A DNA stretch of 64,000 nt from JAXLYX01 sp046351215 (GTDB lineage: Bacteria > Myxococcota_A > Polyangia > Polyangiales > Houyiibacteriaceae). Below are positions 15,011 to 23,678 of the stretch, piece after piece. Position numbers and translations under genes: made by a program. Position 1 is the first letter of the stretch. Every line of letters begins with the position of its first letter. A model generated the notes under the pieces. The model searched no databases, was not told the origin of the DNA, and was given only the letters and a program-made list of their open reading frames with translations. The stretch lies in assembly GCA_046351215.1 (NCBI GenBank), contig JAXLYX010000011.1, forward strand, positions 186,001-250,000. The letters run 5' to 3'.

Positions 15011-17676
15011 ATCGTTCGAGCCTCTCCTCTCGGCGACGGGCCGTCGCTTCGCTCCGCGCTCTCGCCATGGCCGCGTGCGTCCTCGGCGCCGTGGCATCGA
15101 CCTCGTGCCGCGAGGACGGCGGTCTGCCCTCGACACGGACGACCGTTCGGGTCGAGGCCGAGGCGGGGGTGCGGGCGGCATCCGCTCGCTTGCACGTGGT
15201 CGTCTCCGGCGGTGCCGGGGTCGGCGACGTCTCGACCGTCCGCGAGGACCGGACGTACACGGTCGGCGAGGGCGGAGGGGATCTGCCGATGGCGGCGCTG
15301 CCGATGCACCTCACGATCGCTCCACGCGACGGCGACGCGACGCGCGCCTTCCGTGTGGAGGCCACGGCGCTCGACGCCGATGGTCAGATCGTCGCGTCGG
15401 CCCGATTGATCGCCACGTTCGTCGCGGGGCGTGCCCTCGTGGCGCGGCTCGTGCTCGAGGACGACTGTCGCTCGACGGTGTGTCCGGCCGACGGAACGTG
15501 CATCGCAGGCGCGTGCGTCGACGCGCGCGTCGATTCCGCCACGCTCGCAGGAGAGTGTCCCGAAGGAGAAGGCTGGTTCGTCGATCGCTGCGTTCCGTCG
15601 GGCGAGTGCGGCTCGACCGCGGCCTGCGGCGCCCATGCGTCCTGCGCCGGCGCCGGCAGTGGCTTCCTGTGCGACTGCGACGTCGGCTACAGCGGAGACG
15701 GCCAGACTTGCTCGAACCCCTGTGCCCCGTCGCGTTGTGTGCACGGCACCGCCTGCACGCCCGTGGGGAACACGTACTCGTGCGGCGCCTGCGATCCGGG
15801 GTGGACCGGCAAGAACTGCGACGCGCCCGTCGTCTGCAGCGGCCTCGCGAATCCGGCGCATGGCTCGGTCTCCGCGACGTCCGCGTCGCCGCTCGGCGTG
15901 GTCTCGTACGCCTGCGGCAGCGGGTACGTGCTCGTCGGCAACGGAGGATCGAGCACCCGGACCTGTCTCGTCGACGGAACCTGGTCGGGAACCGAACCGA
16001 CCTGCGAGGTTCCTTCGTCGCCGTGCACGCCGATTCCGTGTTCGAACGGGGGTACGTGTGCCGAGGCCTCGAGCTCGTTCTCGTGCACGTGCGCGGCCGG
16101 CTCCGGTTTCTCGGGTCCGACCTGCGCCACGCCGGTGACCTGCTCGGGGGCGACCGCTCCCGGCAACGGCATGGTCTCGGCCACCAGCGCCTCGTACCCG
16201 AGCTCGATCACCTACGCGTGCGACAGCGGATACGTGCGCAACGGCGCGTCGTACGCGCAATGCCTCGCGGACGGGAGCTTCAGTGCTCCTGCACCGACGT
16301 GCGACCCCGTCGTCTGTACGGGGGCCACGGCTCCCCTCCACGGTAGCGTCACCGCGACGAGCATTCCGTATCCGAACCTCGTGAGCTTCGCATGCGACGC
16401 GGGGTACATGCGCAACGGCGCGTCGTACGCGCAGTGTCTCGCCAACGGCAGCTGGAGCGCGTCACCGCCGATCTGCGATCCGATCGTCTGCACCGGCGCG
16501 CCCGCGCCAGCGTACGGCGCCGTATCGGCGACGACCGTCGCGTTCCCGGGTAGCGTGTCGTTCGTGTGCAACGAGGGCTGCGCGCGGAACGGCCCGTTGA
16601 CGTCGCAGTGTCAGGCGAACGGATCGTGGTCGACCACACCGACGTGCGGTCCTCGGCAGATCGCCGCTGGCGATGCCTTCACGTGCGCCCTGATGGCCGA
16701 CGGCACCGTGCGATGCTTCGGCGACAACTCGGCCGACCAGCTCGGTGCGTTCAACTCCGGGGATCCCGTGTACGGGCTGGCGAGCGTGACCGCGATCGCG
16801 GCCGGCGGCGCGCACGCTTGCGGCTTGCTGTCGAGCGGCGCCATTTGGTGTTGGGGCCGCGACTCCGATGGACAGCTCGGCAGTGGAGGCTCGTCGATCG
16901 GCTACAAGCCGGTCGCCGTCTCGGGCATCTCGACGGCCACGAGCATCGCCGCGGGGGCTTCCCATACCTGTGCGGTGCTAGCCGACGGCACGGCGCGATG
17001 CTGGGGGGACAACCTCGACGGGCAGCTCGGTACGGGCTCCAAGGAGCCCTCCAGTACGCCAGTAGCCGTCTCGGGACTGTCCGGGGTTCGAATGGTCGCC
17101 GCAGGAGACTCGTCCACGTGCGCGCTGCTCCAGGACGGCACGGTGAGCTGCTGGGGCGCCAGCTTCGGGCTCGTGCCGGCCGCGGTGAGTGGCGTCTCGG
17201 GCGCCGTCTCGATTGGCGCCGGCACGGACTTCACCTGCGCGCTCCTCGGAGGCGGTGGCGTCCAATGCTGGGGCGGCAACTGGAACGGTCAGCTGGGCAC
17301 GGGCGGCACGCCATCGAGCGGCTCGGCGACCCCCCTGGGCGTGACGGGCGTGACTGCGGCGACCGCGCTCTCCGTCGGAGCGAGCCACGCCTGCGTGATC
17401 CTTTCGAACGGGACGGCTCGTTGCTGGGGAGCCAACCAGTGCGGAAGCTCGTTCACGTGCGGCCGGCTCGGAGACGGGTCGACGAGCACCAACTCCAGCA
17501 CGCCCGTCGCGGTTTCGGGACTCTCGACGGTCGCGGCGATCGGCGCCGGAGGGAGTCATACCTGCGCCATCCTGACCGACGGAACGGGACGATGCTGGGG
17601 CCTCGATGCCGACCGTCAGCTGGGCGATGGCAAGACGACGGACACGAAGGTGCCCGTGACCGTGACCGCTTTCTGA
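15007..17676 (+). CDS. Sushi/EGF/RCC1 mosaic surface protein
   Basis: An 889-residue exported protein. The N-terminal signal ends near Cys34 (ASTSC), a weak lipobox. A beta domain follows (about 40-150). Then come cysteine-rich modules: EGF-like (about 201-236 and 239-272), sushi/CCP (277-333), EGF-like (340-373) and three sushi modules (379-550) with YAC..GY..NG.....C...G.W pattern. From about 552 to the end there are seven or so RCC1-type blades (repeated AAG..HTCA.L..GT..CWG.N..GQLG). Such modules mediate protein or glycan binding in animals; in Myxococcota they occur in adhesive surface proteins. Its start overlaps the TPR gene. The ligand is unknown. Confidence 0.85.
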   Translation: MNRSSLSSRRRAVASLRALAMAACVLGAVASTSCREDGGLPSTRTTVRVEAEAGVRAASARLHVVVSGGAGVGDVSTVREDRTYTVGEGGGDLPMAALPMHLTIAPRDGDATRAFRVEATALDADGQIVASARLIATFVAGRALVARLVLEDDCRSTVCPADGTCIAGACVDARVDSATLAGECPEGEGWFVDRCVPSGECGSTAACGAHASCAGAGSGFLCDCDVGYSGDGQTCSNPCAPSRCVHGTACTPVGNTYSCGACDPGWTGKNCDAPVVCSGLANPAHGSVSATSASPLGVVSYACGSGYVLVGNGGSSTRTCLVDGTWSGTEPTCEVPSSPCTPIPCSNGGTCAEASSSFSCTCAAGSGFSGPTCATPVTCSGATAPGNGMVSATSASYPSSITYACDSGYVRNGASYAQCLADGSFSAPAPTCDPVVCTGATAPLHGSVTATSIPYPNLVSFACDAGYMRNGASYAQCLANGSWSASPPICDPIVCTGAPAPAYGAVSATTVAFPGSVSFVCNEGCARNGPLTSQCQANGSWSTTPTCGPRQIAAGDAFTCALMADGTVRCFGDNSADQLGAFNSGDPVYGLASVTAIAAGGAHACGLLSSGAIWCWGRDSDGQLGSGGSSIGYKPVAVSGISTATSIAAGASHTCAVLADGTARCWGDNLDGQLGTGSKEPSSTPVAVSGLSGVRMVAAGDSSTCALLQDGTVSCWGASFGLVPAAVSGVSGAVSIGAGTDFTCALLGGGGVQCWGGNWNGQLGTGGTPSSGSATPLGVTGVTAATALSVGASHACVILSNGTARCWGANQCGSSFTCGRLGDGSTSTNSSTPVAVSGLSTVAAIGAGGSHTCAILTDGTGRCWGLDADRQLGDGKTTDTKVPVTVTAF

Positions 17677-18035
17677 GCCGGGCGTAAGGACGTCTCCAGC
17701 GGCCGGGCCCCGTGGGCCCGCCGCGTCGCGACGTGGACGGCCGAGACGATCCGTCCGGAACCCACGGCCCTCGAGAAAAGCTGGCTCCGCAGTACATTTC
17801 TTGCGCGGGCGTAGTCGCCCATATGTGTGCCTTGAACCACAAAAGCCGACTTGCGCCGCGATGCGTTTCATCAAATTGTCCGCACCCGGCGACAACCTAG
17901 GAAGATCCGGGTTTCGCACCCGTATCCCTGCAAGCTTGCGGTGGGTGCCTATATGGCGACCATCGCAGCCGTCTCCGGGGGGGCAGCCGATGGGGGAGGC
18001 CTGTCCCGGGGGGGGCTTGAACAAGGACGATAACG
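17677..18035 (+). other. 359-base intergenic region
   Basis: No convincing gene here. Near the left end CGGGCCC-CGT-GGGCCCG is a GC-rich hairpin that may end the mosaic gene. Between about 17,790 and 17,880 the sequence is clearly AT-richer (GTACATTTC, CATATGTG, CACAAAAG, TTTCATCAAATTG), suggesting a promoter, and GGGCG-TAGT-CGCCC (17807-17820) is a small hairpin. GCAAGCTTGC (17930-17939) is a 10-bp palindrome. The last 60 bases carry long G tracts. No tRNA or known riboswitch was recognised. Confidence 0.4.
17977..18015 (+). promoter_or_regulatory. Three long G tracts in the leader of the 873-residue lipoprotein
   Basis: Runs of 7, 5 and 8 guanines (17977-17983, 17992-17996, 18008-18015) lie on the coding strand 20-60 bases before the ATG at 18036. 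Long tracts can be split, so the mRNA could form a G-quadruplex just before the ribosome-binding site AAGGA. This is a structural possibility only. Confidence 0.35.
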
Positions 18036-20657
18036 ATGAGACTCCACTTCCCTTGGACGAGGGCCGTCTCGACGGTCACGCTCGCCGGCGCGCTCGCCGC
18101 GGCTGGCTGTGGTGACGACGGCGGCAACGGGCTTTCGGTCCTGCTGCCCAGCGAGTTCCCGGGCACGTCGGTCGACGAGGGCTTCCTCGGCGACGACCTC
18201 CGGGCCTTCTCGAACAGCCGCTCGTCGACGACCGCCGGCAGCGTTCAGGTGTTCCGCAACGTCTCGAACGACGACGCGATCGTCATCTTCCAGGAGCAGG
18301 ACGCCTCGTCCGGCCACTTCCAGCTCATGGCCAGCTGGTGGAACGGGTCCACGTTCAGTCCGCCGGTCGAGATCCTCGGCGACAACGAGAATCCGAGCAA
18401 CGCCCGTCAGAGCGTGAAGGTCCTGTTCCTCGAGACGTCCGCCTACCGCGGGGCCGACAGCACGGCCACGTCGAACGGCAAGGGCCGCGACGGTGACGCG
18501 ATCATCACCTACGTCGGCCAGGACAGCGACGATCCGGCCTCTGCGGACCGCGACGCCAACAGGCGCGCGTACGCCACCTACTTCGATCGCTCGGTCGCGA
18601 CCAAGGCCGCGCAGGGCACGATCGCGCACGGTTTCAACCGTCTCGCGACGGTCGTGGACTTCGACCACGTGCTCACCTCGCCCGAGGGCGACGCGTCCGT
18701 GGAGGCCGTCGGCTTCGTCTCCGACTCGCTCCACGGAACCCACGCGTTCGACGGCAACGGTCTGACCCTCTCCGGCGATCCGACGTCGTTCGTGAACATC
18801 GCCTTCCGCAAGTCGCCCTCGGTGGGCACGACCTTCGTCGAGTCCCGCTGGTTCACGGTCGCCTTCGACCTCGGGCAGCAGGGCAATGCCATCGTGCCGC
18901 AGGCCGGCGCGACGGACGGCCTCCTCGTTCCCGCCGTGGGCACCCAGGCGAACGACGAGATGCTCGGCGACTCGGCGCTCGTCGTCCACAACGGCTTCGC
19001 CCTCTGGGAGGCCGAGCGCGGCAACGACCGTCTCGTCACCGCCTCGGTCTTCGCGGCGGGCGCAGGCGTGACCAGCATCAATCTCGGCTCCGATCCGACG
19101 GCCGACGACGACTTCACGGGCATCACCGACGCCAGCCACGTCTACGGTCCGGACCACGGCGTCGGCGGGCTCTACGTCCTCCTCGGCGAGCGGGGCTTCT
19201 CGAGCGGCGCCAACGGCAGCCGCGCGTCGGACGTCGACCTGATGGCCGCCCAGGTCGACGTCGGCGGCACGACCCGTGCGATCGCCGAGATCGACAACTT
19301 CAAGGGCACCATCCTCGCGGGTGCGCCCGGCAGCGCCGGTGACATGGACAGCGACGGGCTGCCCGCGCGGGACGGGACCGACGGATCGGTCAATTCCGTG
19401 GAATCGCGGGTCCTCAAGAACGGTGGCGCGATCAGCGTGCTCTTCTCGCAGTCGATCACGGACGCGACCGACGCGAACGACTCGAACGCGACGATCCGCG
19501 AGCCCCATCGCAACCTCGTCGTCTACGCGCAGGTCATCCAGACCAACCGACCGAGCTCGGCCCTCGCCTCCTCGGTGCTGGCGGCTCCGGTCAAGGCCCC
19601 GGCCCTCGAGTCCACCGGCTCCGTGGTGAACCCTCCGCCCTCGACGGGAACCACTCAGGCCAACGTGGCCAACGTCGAATTCCAGACCGGCCTCGTCAAT
19701 GGTCTCGCGGCGACCTGGGGCGGGCCGAACACGACGGCGTCGCTCTGGCAGACGAATCCGAACCGCGTCTGGTTCCGGTACACGCAGTTCAACGATCGGG
19801 CGGGTATGGGCACCGTGCCCAACCAGAATCGCCTCTTCGTGACGGGGCTCGACATCGTGCCGGGCGCGGACGCGAGCACGGCGCCGACCGCGACGCTCGT
19901 CCACGCGAGCGTGAACGAAGCTCTCGTTCCCTTTCCGAATACGGCCGCGGGCATCGGTTCGCACGACACGTCGCCCAATCCGGGCGGCTGGAACCTCGGT
20001 GACTTCGACGCCACGCTCGTCGACAGCGGCGCTCCGGCCGGCGAGGTCTGGACGTTCTTCAACTCGAACGACAACAACGTCGGCGATGCGACCGTCATGG
20101 GCGCCTACCGTGCCGTCCGCCTCTACGTCTGGGACGGAACCGCGACGACCCAGGTCTCGTCGACCGCGACGAGCGACTCGCAGCAGTCCACGTCGGGCAT
20201 CCAGCCCTACGTCGTCGGCAAGCGTCTCCACGTCTTCTGGCAGGAGGCCGTCGGTGCTCCGTCGACGGTCAGTCAGCTCGCCACGCGCAGCTTCACGCTG
20301 GGCGGGGCGATCGCCTCCGTGCCCGCGCTCGGCACGGCGCCGTCGTTCATCGATCTCCCGAGCTACGGCCGCATCCAAGGCTACCGGGTCGCCTGGTCGG
20401 GCAGCACCGTGGGCGTCTTCATCCAGGAGGACGGCCACGTCTACTACAATCAGACGACCTCCGATGCCGCGCACTACCGGAAGGCGGGCGGCCTCTCGGA
20501 TCCCACCCTCGTGGACAACGACACGTCGGACGACCTGATCACGTGGGACCTCTTCTGGGCCGACGGGGACAAGCCGCTCCGCGACTCGTTCCTGTTCTGG
20601 TCGAAGGTCGCGCCGGCGGTGACTTCCCAGCGCCTCCAGGTCCGCGTCCACGACTGA
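18036..20657 (+). CDS. Large secreted lipoprotein, function unknown
   Basis: An 873-residue protein with a signal peptide and lipobox LAAAGC (Cys25). The mature part begins with Gly/Asp-rich sequence and is predicted by eye to be mostly beta, with many short hydrophobic strands, W/F-rich turns and Asp/Asn-rich loops (for example DMDSDGLPARDGTDGS, a possible calcium-binding loop). No catalytic motif or named domain was recognised. The ATG follows AAGGA at a good distance. It is a single-gene unit with a strong terminator. Confidence 0.75.
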   Translation: MRLHFPWTRAVSTVTLAGALAAAGCGDDGGNGLSVLLPSEFPGTSVDEGFLGDDLRAFSNSRSSTTAGSVQVFRNVSNDDAIVIFQEQDASSGHFQLMASWWNGSTFSPPVEILGDNENPSNARQSVKVLFLETSAYRGADSTATSNGKGRDGDAIITYVGQDSDDPASADRDANRRAYATYFDRSVATKAAQGTIAHGFNRLATVVDFDHVLTSPEGDASVEAVGFVSDSLHGTHAFDGNGLTLSGDPTSFVNIAFRKSPSVGTTFVESRWFTVAFDLGQQGNAIVPQAGATDGLLVPAVGTQANDEMLGDSALVVHNGFALWEAERGNDRLVTASVFAAGAGVTSINLGSDPTADDDFTGITDASHVYGPDHGVGGLYVLLGERGFSSGANGSRASDVDLMAAQVDVGGTTRAIAEIDNFKGTILAGAPGSAGDMDSDGLPARDGTDGSVNSVESRVLKNGGAISVLFSQSITDATDANDSNATIREPHRNLVVYAQVIQTNRPSSALASSVLAAPVKAPALESTGSVVNPPPSTGTTQANVANVEFQTGLVNGLAATWGGPNTTASLWQTNPNRVWFRYTQFNDRAGMGTVPNQNRLFVTGLDIVPGADASTAPTATLVHASVNEALVPFPNTAAGIGSHDTSPNPGGWNLGDFDATLVDSGAPAGEVWTFFNSNDNNVGDATVMGAYRAVRLYVWDGTATTQVSSTATSDSQQSTSGIQPYVVGKRLHVFWQEAVGAPSTVSQLATRSFTLGGAIASVPALGTAPSFIDLPSYGRIQGYRVAWSGSTVGVFIQEDGHVYYNQTTSDAAHYRKAGGLSDPTLVDNDTSDDLITWDLFWADGDKPLRDSFLFWSKVAPAVTSQRLQVRVHD

Positions 20658-20686
20658 GCGCGAGCCACACACCCAAGGTGTGAAGG

Positions 20687-20733
20687 GGCCCCGTCGCTCC
20701 CGTCCTCGGACGGGAGGCGGGGCCTCCGCCTTT
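20687..20733 (+). terminator. Strong terminator after the 873-residue lipoprotein
   Basis: GGCCCCG-TCG-CTCCCGTCC pairs with GGACGGGAG-G-CGGGGCC (20687-20724), followed by TCCGCCTTTCC. It is a 16-bp stem with a small internal loop. Confidence 0.7.
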
Positions 20734-20750
20734 CCGTCCGCGTCCGCGGG

Positions 20751-20806
20751 ATGACATCGTTCCCCTGGGGATCGACGCTTCTTCCAGGGGAAAAGGGGGA
20801 TGTCAT
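20751..20806 (+). promoter_or_regulatory. Hairpin covering the ribosome-binding site and start of the next gene
   Basis: ATGACATC (20751-20758) is the exact complement of GATGTCAT (20799-20806), and CCCCTGG (20762-20768) of CCAGGGG (20784-20790). The outer stem includes the first two bases of the ATG at 20805. The unpaired AAAAGGGG (20791-20798) between the stems is the likely ribosome-binding site. Such a fold could limit translation of the downstream gene until opened. Confidence 0.45.
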
Positions 20807-21206
20807 GGCGCGCCTCGCGATCACGGGCGATCTGTCCGAGCTCCACATCGAGCTCTCCACCTGGGACCGCCTGCTGGCGATGCATCGGAAGGTGCATGCG
20901 AGCCTGCTCCACGTGCGCGACGCGCGTCCGTGGGGAGGGGAGTTCCCTCTCGAGACGACGGGCCGCTTCCACGGCACCTACGTCCCCGGCCGATTGATCG
21001 TGGGCTCGGAGACCCTGCCCGACGGGCGCGAGCGCTTCTACGACGTGCGCAACCCCGACAAGGCGATCGTCATCGAGCTGCACCACGACGCCTACGAGCG
21101 CGTCGTCGTCGACGTCGACGACCTGCCGGCCGCGGTCGCCGCCGACGCGATCCGGGCGTTCGCGCGCAAGGCGCGGAACAAGGCCGGGCTCGCGCGACCT
21201 TCGTGA
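20805..21206 (+). CDS. Small PH-like domain protein
   Basis: A 133-residue cytoplasmic protein. The frame is open from 20751, but AAAAGGGGG precedes the ATG at 20805 and MARLAITGDLSELHIELSTW is a natural start. The strand order (strand, helix, HASLLHVRDARPW, GTYVPGRLIVGS, RFYDVRNPDKAIVIEL, YERVVVDVDD, final helix) resembles small PH-like proteins common in actinobacteria. No enzyme motif is present. It sits between a terminator and a convergent operon, so context gives no role. Confidence 0.65.
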   Translation: MARLAITGDLSELHIELSTWDRLLAMHRKVHASLLHVRDARPWGGEFPLETTGRFHGTYVPGRLIVGSETLPDGRERFYDVRNPDKAIVIELHHDAYERVVVDVDDLPAAVAADAIRAFARKARNKAGLARPS

Positions 21207-21222
21207 GACCGCGCCGCGCGTC

Positions 21223-22260
21223 TCACTCGCCGAGGGCGACGAGCACCGCGTCGAGCTGTGCGAGGGCGGCGGCCGCGTCGATGACCCGGGCACCGGAGCG
21301 GACCTCGGCGAGGCCCGCGACGAAGTGCACGCCGGGGCCGTCGACCGCGGGCTTTCCGGCCGGGTAGAGGAGGGCGTCGAGCGCGGTGGCCGCGCTCGGG
21401 GCGACCGAGGTCGCGTACGGAGCGAGCCCGAACCAGAACGCGCGCGCCTCGAGCAGGTGCACATCGGGATCGGTGGTCGGCGCGTCGCGGAGCTGCTCGA
21501 GGTAGCTCTTCACGGAGTACGCGAGGATGCGGAGGCCCTGGTGGTCGATCGCCTCGGACGCGGCGTCGTAGGCCGCGTCGGGGATCGCCAGCGTGGGCGT
21601 CGTCGCGTTCGTTCCCGCCGCCATCGCGGCGCGGGCGTCGAGGAAGGCCTGCTCGACCTCGCCGTTGATCGTGATCGTGTACGCGGTCTCGCGCTTCTGC
21701 GCGGTCGCCGCGAGCGCACGCTGCCCCTTGCCGGCCGCGGGGAGGCCGTACCACGCGAAGGCCTCGTCGACGCCGCCGCGGCTCCGCTCGTCGAGCTCGT
21801 ACGAGAGCGAGACGTAGAAGAAGACCTGGAGCAGCTTGTCGATCGTCTCTTCCGCGTACTCGAGGTCGCTCGTCGCGGTCGGTCCGGACGCCGCGTGGGC
21901 CATCAGGATCGCGCGCGTGATCTGGCGATCGACGTACTGACCGAACGTGGCGGCGATCGGATCGTAGGCGTGGGGATCCGTCCGCTCGACGATCTCCGCC
22001 TGGAGCCCGGAGTTCGTGTAGACGCCGGCGATGTCGGTGTAGAGCGTGTGGATGTCGGCCCCGGGAGCGATCGCGGCCTCGCCCTTGTCCTTCATCGTCT
22101 CGTAGGCCGTGATCCACGCGTGGACCTCGGTCTGGTTCAGCGAGTCGAAGGGTCGGTAGCCGGACGAGGAGCCGTCGTCGCAGCCGGCGAGCGCGAGGCC
22201 GACGGCGATGGGCGGGACGAGGAAGGAGAGACGCGAGCGGAGGGAGGAGACGGTGCGCAC
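21223..22260 (-). CDS. Lipoprotein of the imelysin/HTTM operon, function unknown
   Basis: A 345-residue exported protein. The frame runs far upstream through the HTTM gene, but a GTG at 22260 gives a signal peptide with lipobox LALAGC and is preceded by GAGG. The mature part starts CDDGSSSGYRPFDSLN and is mainly helical, with YAEETIDKLLQ and YVSLSYELDERSRGG segments recalling the all-helical imelysin fold. I cannot assign a family. It is the third gene of an operon controlled by a Fur box, 44 bases after the HTTM gene, so a role in iron handling at the cell envelope is the best inference. Confidence 0.7.
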   Translation of the reverse strand: MRTVSSLRSRLSFLVPPIAVGLALAGCDDGSSSGYRPFDSLNQTEVHAWITAYETMKDKGEAAIAPGADIHTLYTDIAGVYTNSGLQAEIVERTDPHAYDPIAATFGQYVDRQITRAILMAHAASGPTATSDLEYAEETIDKLLQVFFYVSLSYELDERSRGGVDEAFAWYGLPAAGKGQRALAATAQKRETAYTITINGEVEQAFLDARAAMAAGTNATTPTLAIPDAAYDAASEAIDHQGLRILAYSVKSYLEQLRDAPTTDPDVHLLEARAFWFGLAPYATSVAPSAATALDALLYPAGKPAVDGPGVHFVAGLAEVRSGARVIDAAAALAQLDAVLVALGE

Positions 22261-22304
22261 GGGAACCTCGATCGACGAAGGAAGGGGGCCGGATGGCCGT
22301 GGGC

Positions 22305-23678
22305 TCAATGCGCCACGGCGAGGAACGGTCGGGGGGCCGGAGCCTGGTAGCCGAGCGGGCGGACGTAGCGCGAAGCCGGCGTCCACGCGTGGATCGTCGT
22401 GAGATCCACGTCGCCCGCGACGAGCTCCTGCATCGGTCGACCGTTCAGCGAGGCGTACGAGCGCGCGTAGATCGCGACGTCGTGCCCTCGCCGACGGAAG
22501 TCGTCCGCGACGACGTGCGCGAACTGGACGATGAGCTCCGGGTTCTCCGCCAGCACGTGGACCTGGAGCCGGGTGTAGTGGTCGCAGGGCGGCACGAGGG
22601 TCACCGCGCCGGTCTCGCGATCGACGGCGAGGAGGTCCACCTGGGCCCCCTTCTCCGCGATCATCACGTGCCAGGCGAAGTTGAAGCCCTCGTACGTCCA
22701 GAGCACGTCGCCCGGCATCGCGTAGTGCCGCAGCGGGATCGCGACCTGGAGCAGCACGAACACGCTCGCGGCCGCGAAGCCGGCTCGCGGCATCCGCGGC
22801 CCCAGCGTCGACGTCGTGGGCGCCGCCTGACGGAGCACGAGGCCGACTCGCGCGAGCGCGCGGCGCGGCCAGTCCGGCTCGAAGAAGACGAGCGTGTACA
22901 CGATCATCAGCAGCGGGAAGAGGCCGATGTTGAAGAGGAGCCCCGTGATCGCGTGGAAGCCGACCACGGCCGCGTAGGCGAAGGGCCGCGTCCGACGGAT
23001 CGAGAGGAAGAAGGGGACCGTGAGGTCGAAGAGCGTCCCGGCCCAGCACATCGCGAACGCGACGAACGCGTACTGGAAGAAGGGCCCGAGGACGGGGAAA
23101 TCGGTTCGAGCGAGCAGCCAGGTGCGGAGCGGCTCGGCATGGAGGAGCCAGTCGGCCTTCAGCTTCGCGACGCCGGCGAAGAAGTAGACGAGGCCGAGCT
23201 CGGTGCGCACGAGGTAGAGAGCCCACTTCGGCGCCGTCCCGATGCCGCGCACGCCGCGGCGCAGCGCGTCGAGCGAGCCCGTCTCCGCGAGGGGCAGGAA
23301 GAGCATCGCGAACGCGATCAGGCTGACCGCGTAGTAGTGGTTCAGGTAGAGGGCCTGATCGATCAGCTCCGCGTACGTGAAGAGCAGGAAGTACGCGAGC
23401 ACCGCGAGGCGATAGAAGAGGCCGAGGGCGATGCAGGCCGCCGCGACGACGAGGCCCGCGAAGACGAGGTGCATGCCCGTCGACGAGAGCGGGCGGACCC
23501 ACTCGAAGCCGGCGTAGTGGAGGTGGTTCGGCGGGTCGACGAGGTAGGTGTCGATCCAGCCCATCTGCCAGAAGCGCACGGCCGCCACGATCGCGGCGAG
23601 CCCGAAGATCACGCGGAACGCGACGAGCGAGGCCGCGTCGACCTGCTCGCCGAGCTTCTCGCGGAGGCGTTCAGTCAT
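22305..23678 (-). CDS. HTTM / vitamin-K-dependent gamma-carboxylase-like membrane protein
   Basis: A 457-residue integral membrane protein. It matches the HTTM domain shared with vertebrate gamma-glutamyl carboxylase: DQALYLNHYY (Asn113-His114), YFFAGVAKLKADWL (Lys172), and RHYAMPGDVLWTYEGFNFAWHVM further on. Lys172 aligns with the catalytic base Lys218 of human GGCX and His114 with His160, so the active site looks kept. The substrate is unknown. Its start overlaps the imelysin-like gene by 8 bases, so it is coupled to it and belongs to the same Fur-box operon. About eight membrane segments are visible. Confidence 0.85.
   Translation of the reverse strand: MTERLREKLGEQVDAASLVAFRVIFGLAAIVAAVRFWQMGWIDTYLVDPPNHLHYAGFEWVRPLSSTGMHLVFAGLVVAAACIALGLFYRLAVLAYFLLFTYAELIDQALYLNHYYAVSLIAFAMLFLPLAETGSLDALRRGVRGIGTAPKWALYLVRTELGLVYFFAGVAKLKADWLLHAEPLRTWLLARTDFPVLGPFFQYAFVAFAMCWAGTLFDLTVPFFLSIRRTRPFAYAAVVGFHAITGLLFNIGLFPLLMIVYTLVFFEPDWPRRALARVGLVLRQAAPTTSTLGPRMPRAGFAAASVFVLLQVAIPLRHYAMPGDVLWTYEGFNFAWHVMIAEKGAQVDLLAVDRETGAVTLVPPCDHYTRLQVHVLAENPELIVQFAHVVADDFRRRGHDVAIYARSYASLNGRPMQELVAGDVDLTTIHAWTPASRYVRPLGYQAPAPRPFLAVAH

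Noticed and set aside
17881..17960. Possible tRNA-like GGGTTTCGCACCC
   Set aside because: It looks faintly like a T-arm, but no acceptor or anticodon arm can be built around it.
17801..18115. Short frames in the 359-base gap before the large lipoprotein
   Set aside because: No ribosome-binding site, no signal or domain, and they overlap the supported start at 18036.
17949..21464. A 1,171-codon open frame on the minus strand
   Set aside because: It runs opposite the 873-residue lipoprotein, which has a lipobox, ribosome-binding site and terminator. The minus-strand translation has no domain and only biased Arg/Asp/Val composition.
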